Part shown: positions 12,201 to 16,499 of the stretch, piece after piece
How positions within the stretch are numbered: the first letter of the stretch is position 1
Layout of the letters: each line of letters opens with the position of its first letter
DNA from: Acidobacteriota bacterium
GTDB lineage: Bacteria; Acidobacteriota; Terriglobia; Acidiferrales; 2-02-FULL-67-57
Assembly: GCA_016189965.1 (NCBI GenBank)
Contig: JACPRL010000153.1
Location: 1-16,499 of the forward strand
DNA length: 16,499 nt
Reading direction: 5' to 3'
Made by a program: the position numbers and the translations under genes
Notes under the pieces: generated by a model
Told to the model about the DNA's origin: nothing
Databases searched by the model: none
The model's input: only the letters and a program-made list of their open reading frames with translations

Positions 12201-13070
12201 ATGACTATGCCGCGAGTGGGAAACTGGCGAAGCGCTTGTGCCGCGGTGGTGTTCTGCCTACTGGCAGCGGGCTGCGACGGCCCGATTGTCCATCGCAGCC
12301 CGGAAGCCCTCTACAGCCTCGCCAAAGAGCAGATCACTAACGGCCGCTTCACCCCCGCCACCGACACCCTGGCGCGCCTCGTGCGGGAAGCCCCGGAGAG
12401 CGAACCGGGCCGGCGGGCTCAAGTCCTGCACGTCGCCCTGTTGGGGGCGATGGCCCGCGGCTACCAGCAGGTCGGGGAGAGCTATCTGGCCGGCCATCAT
12501 CAGGCCGCCGAGAAGCCCGAAGCGCCGGTGCTCCGAACCACGGCCATGGACTACTTCGGGCAGGCCCGCGGCCGCTCCCTCGAAATGCTGGAAGCGCTCG
12601 ACAGGCTGCTCGCCCAGCAGGCAGCGGGCCCCTGGCGGCTCGACTTCCTGCCAGAAACCCTAGACGCCGCCAAAGCGCTCGGCCTGGTGGAGCACGGCCA
12701 AACGCTGGCGGACGAGGAGCTAGCGCGCGCCGAGCAGGAAGCCGTCCGGCGGGCGCTGGCCGAGCTGCTGGCAAGCCTGGTGGGAGCAGAAGGCGACGTC
12801 GAGGGGGCGCGGAGACGCCTCAGCGGGGGAGCGGCTGAAATCAACCCCGCCATCTTCTATCTGAAGGCAGCCGAGGAACTCGCCGGCCTGAGCCGCATCT
12901 ATGAGAAGGAGGCGCTGGGCGACCAGCGGATGGCGCGGCTCTACACGGAGCGCGCCGCCGCGCTCGCCCGACGCGCGGGCGAGCTAGCTCGGGCCCGCGG
13001 GGACACGCGGCTCGCCCAGGAGAGCGACGTGCGGTTGCGCCACTACCAGGAACAGGCCCCGAAGCCGTAA
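12201..13070 (+). CDS. Predicted helical lipoprotein
   Basis: A 289-residue protein with a lipoprotein signal ending in the lipobox LAAGC (C25), so it should be anchored to a membrane facing the periplasm. The mature part is almost entirely alpha-helical and TPR-like: ALYSLAKEQITNGRFTPATD, then further helix pairs, with a final helix pair YTERAAALARRAGELARARG. No catalytic motif is visible; a binding or scaffold role is likely. Two starts are possible, ATG 12201 (AGGA 6 nt upstream) or ATG 12207. Its own promoter lies directly upstream, and the ECF sigma gene begins 84 bp downstream on the same strand. I do not recognise the family. Confidence 0.75.
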   Translation: MTMPRVGNWRSACAAVVFCLLAAGCDGPIVHRSPEALYSLAKEQITNGRFTPATDTLARLVREAPESEPGRRAQVLHVALLGAMARGYQQVGESYLAGHHQAAEKPEAPVLRTTAMDYFGQARGRSLEMLEALDRLLAQQAAGPWRLDFLPETLDAAKALGLVEHGQTLADEELARAEQEAVRRALAELLASLVGAEGDVEGARRRLSGGAAEINPAIFYLKAAEELAGLSRIYEKEALGDQRMARLYTERAAALARRAGELARARGDTRLAQESDVRLRHYQEQAPKP

Positions 13071-13124
13071 AGAGGCGCCCGCACAGAGTGGGGCTCTTAC
13101 CTTTTCTCCGGTGCAACGTCTAAT
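13071..13124 (+). promoter_or_regulatory. Weak terminator hairpin and ECF-type promoter
   Basis: AGAG...CCC (13071-13080) can pair imperfectly with GGGG-CTCT (13090-13097), followed by TACCTTTT. Downstream, CGTCTAAT (13117-13124) resembles the GTC-containing -10 used by ECF sigma factors, with a poor -35 around CTTACCTTTT (13096-13105). A -10 of this kind before an ECF gene suggests autoregulation. Confidence 0.4.
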
Positions 13125-13154
13125 GGGGTTGAGAGTCAGCGCTCGACACCCGAG

Positions 13155-13784
13155 ATGGATAGCACCTGCTTGGAGCTGATTGGCCGAGTGCCCGCAGCGA
13201 CTCCGCAGGACGAGTTGGGCCACGAGCACGCCCTGATTCTGCAGGCGCAGCGGGGCGACCGGGCGGCCTTCGAAGAGCTCGTCCGGCTCTACGAGTCCAA
13301 CGTGCTGCGGCTGACGCTGCAGTTCGTGCGCTCGCCGGAGGAGGCGCGGGACCTCTACCAGGAGGCGTTCTTGAAGATCTACCGCTCGCTCCACCGTTTC
13401 CGGTTGCAGGCCCGCTTCTCCACCTGGGTCTACCGCATCGTGGTGAACGTCTGCCTCGACCACCTGCGGCGCACCCGCCACCGCCGCGAGGTTCAGCCAG
13501 GGAGCGATAATCCGAATGAGCCGGAGTTTTTCCAGGCTCTGCCGGAGGAGCGCCCGGAGCTCAACCCGGAGCGCGCCCTGCGCAGCCGGGAGATCGCCCA
13601 GCGGCTCGAGCAGGCGCTCGGGCGGCTGAGCCCGCGGGAGCGGCTGGTCTTCGAGCTGCGCCACTATCAGGGCTTGAAGCTGCGGGCCATCGGGGAGTAC
13701 TGCGGCACGAGCGAAGAGACGGCCAAGAACTGCCTGTTCCGGGCCACGCAGAAACTGCGGCAGGAACTGAAAGAGATTGTCTAG
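13155..13784 (+). CDS. ECF-family RNA polymerase sigma factor
   Basis: A 209-residue group 4 (ECF, RpoE-like) sigma factor that redirects RNA polymerase to envelope-stress type promoters. Region 2 spans about residues 27-113 (GDRAAFEELVRLYESNVLRL; EEARDLYQEAFLKIYRSLHRF; STWVYRIVVNVCLDHLRR), including the -10 recognition helix. Region 4 spans about 147-205 (LSPRERLVFELRHYQGLKL; GTSEETAKNCLFRATQKLR), the -35-binding helix-turn-helix. Region 3 is absent, as expected. The ATG at 13155 has only a weak ribosome site. The anti-sigma gene starts 13 bp downstream of its stop, a standard sigma/anti-sigma pair. Confidence 0.95.
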   Translation: MDSTCLELIGRVPAATPQDELGHEHALILQAQRGDRAAFEELVRLYESNVLRLTLQFVRSPEEARDLYQEAFLKIYRSLHRFRLQARFSTWVYRIVVNVCLDHLRRTRHRREVQPGSDNPNEPEFFQALPEERPELNPERALRSREIAQRLEQALGRLSPRERLVFELRHYQGLKLRAIGEYCGTSEETAKNCLFRATQKLRQELKEIV

Positions 13785-13797
13785 TGAGGATGAAACG

Positions 13798-14733
13798 ATG
13801 AACTGCAAGGCGATGGAAGAGAAACTCGTGCTCGACCTCTACGGCGAGCTGACGGCGGAGGAACGCGCCGCCGTCGAAGCCCACCTGAAGGGGTGTCCGC
13901 AGTGCGCAGCGACCGCTGCCGAGCTCGGCCGGCTGCGCGCCGCGCTCGACGCCCGGCCGCGCCGCGAACCCTCCCCCGAGCTGCTCGTTCACTGCCGCGC
14001 CGACCTCGAAGAGGCGCTCGACCGCGAGGCGAGCGGCTGGCGCGGGCTCATCCGGAGCTGGCTGGGGATGGCCCCGGGCCAGCCGGCCCTGCGCGCCGCC
14101 TCGGCGCTGGCCGTGCTGGTGCTGGGCGTCTCGCTCGGCTGGACGCTGCGACCCCAACTGGCCGGCCCCGGCGCCGGCTCAAACGGCCCCATGGGAGCCT
14201 GGACGGGCGCCGACCTGAGCGGCATGCGCATCAGCGGCATCAGCCAAGTGACCCCCGACCCGCAGACCGGCGCGGTGCGCATCACGCTCGATGCCGAGCG
14301 ACGGCTGACGCTCCAGGGCTCGCTCGACGACCCGCGCATCCAGCAGGTGTTGCTTTACGCGGTGAAGAACTATGACAACGCCGGCATCCGCCACGACACG
14401 CTGGAGCTGCTGCGCAACCGCACCGACAACCCCACCGTGCGCGAAGCGCTGCTCTACGCCTTGCGGCACGACCCCAACCCGGGCGTGCGCCTGGGCGTGG
14501 TGGAGGCGGTGCGCGGCATGGCCTGGGGCCCGGATGTGCGCCGGACCCTGCTCGAAGCGCTGGAGCGGGACGACAACCCGGGGGTGCGGGTGGCGGCGAT
14601 TGACATCCTGACTGAGCACGCCGACGAACAAGTGCTGCCGGCCCTCGAGCAGTTGGCCCGCGAAGACCGCAACCCCTACGTCCGGCTGAAGTGCACCAAC
14701 GCCGTCCGCCAGCGCGCGCAGGAGGAGTTCTAG
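13798..14733 (+). CDS. Membrane anti-sigma factor with zinc finger and HEAT-type repeats
   Basis: A 311-residue protein that should hold the preceding sigma factor inactive at the inner membrane. The cytoplasmic part carries the zinc anti-sigma motif C3...H29-x3-C33-x2-C36. A TM segment spans about 98-117 (LRAASALAVLVLGVSLGWTL). The periplasmic part (about 178-311) is made of HEAT/armadillo-like repeats marked by DNAGIR (193), DNPTVR (210), PNPGVR (226), DNPGVR (259) and RNPYVR (291). HEAT surfaces bind proteins, so this half probably senses an envelope partner. ATG 13798 follows AGGA (13787-13790) at 7 nt. It ends 3 bp before the DUF4097 gene, implying one transcript. Confidence 0.92.
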   Translation: MNCKAMEEKLVLDLYGELTAEERAAVEAHLKGCPQCAATAAELGRLRAALDARPRREPSPELLVHCRADLEEALDREASGWRGLIRSWLGMAPGQPALRAASALAVLVLGVSLGWTLRPQLAGPGAGSNGPMGAWTGADLSGMRISGISQVTPDPQTGAVRITLDAERRLTLQGSLDDPRIQQVLLYAVKNYDNAGIRHDTLELLRNRTDNPTVREALLYALRHDPNPGVRLGVVEAVRGMAWGPDVRRTLLEALERDDNPGVRVAAIDILTEHADEQVLPALEQLAREDRNPYVRLKCTNAVRQRAQEEF

Positions 14734-14736
14734 GCG

Positions 14737-16149
14737 ATGCGACTGGCTTTTTCGCTGCTGCAGTTGGCTGTCCTGCTGGGGGCAGCACTCATGCCGTTGA
14801 GGGCGGAGAACGAGCCCGCTGCGCCGGTCACGCCCGCGACCGAGGCGGAACCCACTCCGGAACCCCAGGTCGCCCCTCCGACGCCGGCGACTCCTCCCAC
14901 GCAGCCCTACGTGCAGCGCGGGACCATCGCGCGGCAGAAGAAGGCCTGGGTGGAGGAGCTCACCTGCGGGGCGCCGGTGCGCGAAGGCGGGCGGCTGGTG
15001 GTGCGGGCCTCGATGGGACGGGTGACGGTGAAGCCCGGAACGGGTGACCGGGTGGAGTGTCGTGTCCGCCTGGAGGCCTACACCGCCGACGAGGCCGCCG
15101 CCCGGCGCTTCCTCAGCAGCTACGAGTTGAGCCTGCGCCCGCTGAACGGCGGCGGGGTGCAGTTGAGCGGACAGTTCCCCTACCTCCGACCAGCCGGAGT
15201 TTCGATTGAGGTCCGCGTGCCGCGGCGCTTCACGTTGGACCTGGAAACCGGCGGCGGCCCCATCACCGTGCACCAACTGGAAGGGGAGCTGCGCGCCGTC
15301 ACGGCAGCAGGCGACATTCGCGCTGGAGAGGTCAAGGGGCCGGTGCGGGTGGAAACGGCGGGCGGGTGCATCACGCTGGGCAACATCGGTGGCCGCACGG
15401 AAGCCCGCACGGCCGGCGGCAGCATCCACGTGGGCAACGTGGAGGGCGAGGCGGTGCTCGAAACCAGCGGCGGCGAGATTGTCACCGGGCGCATCCGCGG
15501 CTCGGTGCGGGCCGCCACGGCCGGCGGCGACGTCCTGATCGGTGGCGCTGATGCCGATGTCGTCACCCAGACCGCCGGGGGCAGCATCCGCATCGGCGAG
15601 GCGGGCGGGAGCGTGCGCGCCGAGACGGCCGGCGGGAGCATCCGCCTGGAAGCGGCACGCGGCCCGGTGCGGGTGCAGACGGCGGGCGGGAGCATCGATG
15701 TCTTCCAGATTCTGAGCGGGGTCGAGGCGGTGACGGTGGCGGGGCGCATCCAGGCATTGATTGCCGCCAGCCGCGACAGCTTCCGCGCCTCGCGGCTCGA
15801 GACCTCCTTCGGGGATGTGGAGGTCTACCTGCCGCCCGACCTACCGCTGACTGTGGACGCGCAGATCGTCCAGGCCAGCGGGCACATCATCTCCGCCGAC
15901 TTTCCTCTGCAGCTCAAGACCGACCGCAGCGGCTACGGGCCCGGGACGGTGGAGGGACGAGGTGAGTTGAACGGCGGCGGCGAGCTGCTGCGCATCCGCA
16001 CCGTGGCCGGAAACATCCTGATTCGCCGGCTGGAGCCGGGGTTGCGGCAGCGGCTGGAAGAGCGCCAGAAATGGCTCAAAGAGCAGTGGAAGAAGCACCG
16101 CGAGACGCGACCCAAGCACGAAGAGGAGTTCGAGCAGGAAAAAGAGTAG
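14737..16149 (+). CDS. Exported DUF4097-type beta-solenoid protein
   Basis: A 470-residue exported protein. Residues 1-23 are a signal peptide, 24-60 a Pro/Glu/Thr-rich linker, 61-165 an entry domain (RLVVRASMGRVTVKPGTGDR), 170-331 nine consecutive 18-residue repeats of the form x-T-A-G-G-S-I, and 332-430 a closing domain. It ends with a highly charged helix (RLEERQKWLKEQWKKHRETR). DUF4097 proteins are putative adhesin-like beta-solenoids, and their function is unknown. GGAGGAG (14721-14727) lies 9 nt before ATG 14737, inside the end of the anti-sigma gene, so the two are probably translationally linked. A second DUF4097-like gene follows 25 bp later. Confidence 0.9.
   Translation: MRLAFSLLQLAVLLGAALMPLRAENEPAAPVTPATEAEPTPEPQVAPPTPATPPTQPYVQRGTIARQKKAWVEELTCGAPVREGGRLVVRASMGRVTVKPGTGDRVECRVRLEAYTADEAAARRFLSSYELSLRPLNGGGVQLSGQFPYLRPAGVSIEVRVPRRFTLDLETGGGPITVHQLEGELRAVTAAGDIRAGEVKGPVRVETAGGCITLGNIGGRTEARTAGGSIHVGNVEGEAVLETSGGEIVTGRIRGSVRAATAGGDVLIGGADADVVTQTAGGSIRIGEAGGSVRAETAGGSIRLEAARGPVRVQTAGGSIDVFQILSGVEAVTVAGRIQALIAASRDSFRASRLETSFGDVEVYLPPDLPLTVDAQIVQASGHIISADFPLQLKTDRSGYGPGTVEGRGELNGGGELLRIRTVAGNILIRRLEPGLRQRLEERQKWLKEQWKKHRETRPKHEEEFEQEKE
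15244..15729 (+). repeat. Nine in-frame 54-bp units (18-residue solenoid repeats)
   Basis: Nine back-to-back units encode 18 residues each without insertion, for example ETAGGCITLGNIGGRTEA, RTAGGSIHVGNVEGEAVL and QTAGGSIRIGEAGGSVRA. The fixed positions are T2, G4/G5 and I/V7, plus frequent G10 and G14. An 18-residue period fits one coil of a beta-helix. Confidence 0.85.
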
Positions 16150-16174
16150 CGAGTCCGCACCCGGGAGGCGTTCC

Positions 16175-16499
16175 GTGAAGACTCGAAGGCAACTCTGGCT
16201 GGTGTTGAGCCTGGTGGTGCTGGCCGCCGCAGCGGCAACGGCTCCGGCGCAGGAGCTCTGGACGGCGCGCTACCCGCTGTGCGCGGGCGGGCAGGTGACA
16301 GTGGCCAATGTGCAGGGCTTCATCCGGGTCGAGGGCTGGGACCGGGCGGAGGTGGAGATTGTGGCACTGAAGAATGCGGAAGAAGGGTTGGGGCGCTTTC
16401 CCTCCGTCGAAGTAGGCGTCGAACACAGCGAGGAAAGCGTGGACATCCGCACGTTCTATCCTGCCGACGGAGCGCCTGCAGTCCAGATGGACTATCTCC
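16175..16499 (+). CDS. Second DUF4097-like exported protein, cut by the window end
   Basis: An open frame runs from GTG 16175 to the end of the window without a stop (108 full codons). GGGAGG (16163-16168) gives 6-nt spacing. It encodes a signal peptide (MKTRRQLWLVLSLVVLAAAA, cleaved near APA-QE), then VTVANVQGFIRVEGWDRAEV and EIVALKNAEEG, the strand-turn-strand start typical of DUF4097 proteins and similar to residues 85-105 of its upstream neighbour. It is probably a paralogue in the same transcript as the sigma/anti-sigma genes. The C-terminal part is outside the window. Confidence 0.8.
   Translation, partial: MKTRRQLWLVLSLVVLAAAAATAPAQELWTARYPLCAGGQVTVANVQGFIRVEGWDRAEVEIVALKNAEEGLGRFPSVEVGVEHSEESVDIRTFYPADGAPAVQMDYL

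Noticed and set aside
14179..15429. 416-codon minus-strand frame opposite the anti-sigma and DUF4097 genes
   Set aside because: Crosses the boundary of two well-supported plus-strand genes; composition is that of an antisense shadow.

Overview
The window is GC-rich (roughly two-thirds G+C by eye) and gene-dense, with 15 protein genes called (14 complete, one cut off by the window end) and no rRNA, tRNA or CRISPR. The gene set suggests a bacterium with an outer membrane, most likely a member of the Acidobacteriota: an ECF sigma factor with a zinc-finger/HEAT anti-sigma, DUF4097 proteins, an exported M28 peptidase, a GC-rich RecG, and short dispersed hairpin repeats with a GAGCGAAGCGA core. The taxon is inferred from gene content, not proven.

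Layout. (1) 1-507: a small protein made of two ACT domains behind a structured leader. (2) 508-3886: an exported beta-barrel protein, a two-domain multicopper oxidase and a ZIP-family metal transporter. The beta-barrel and oxidase genes have nearly superimposable promoters, each a TTGAC box followed exactly 38 bp later by the palindrome TTAACC-N2-GGTTAA, so they are very likely one regulon, probably for metal or copper handling. (3) 3907-4967: a universal stress protein and a peroxiredoxin, each behind the same -10 block TCGGATAGAAT. The peroxiredoxin frame has a TGA exactly where the catalytic cysteine belongs, followed by a hairpin that fits a bacterial SECIS element. It is best read as a selenoprotein and is the main discovery here. 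(4) 4971-6980: a lower-GC gene for an exported PsbP-like/TPR protein, bounded by hairpin repeats, then a small conserved-looking protein. (5) 6975-11862, minus strand: M28 metallopeptidase, thiamine-binding (MTH1187-type) protein, RsmD 16S rRNA methyltransferase and RecG helicase. A cloverleaf-like palindromic element lies between rsmD and recG. (6) 11966-16499, plus strand: a two-TM micro-protein, a helical lipoprotein, an ECF sigma factor, its zinc-finger anti-sigma carrying HEAT-type repeats, a DUF4097 protein with nine exact 18-residue solenoid units, and the start of a second DUF4097-like protein.

How the parts work together. The locus at 508-3886 looks like an envelope metal module: outer-membrane barrel, exported copper oxidase and inner-membrane ZIP carrier. 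The stress protein and Sec-peroxiredoxin form a likely oxidative-stress pair. The run 13155-16499 is an envelope-stress unit: sigma factor, membrane-anchored anti-sigma with a probable sensory HEAT domain, and two exported beta-solenoid-type proteins in tight same-strand spacing.
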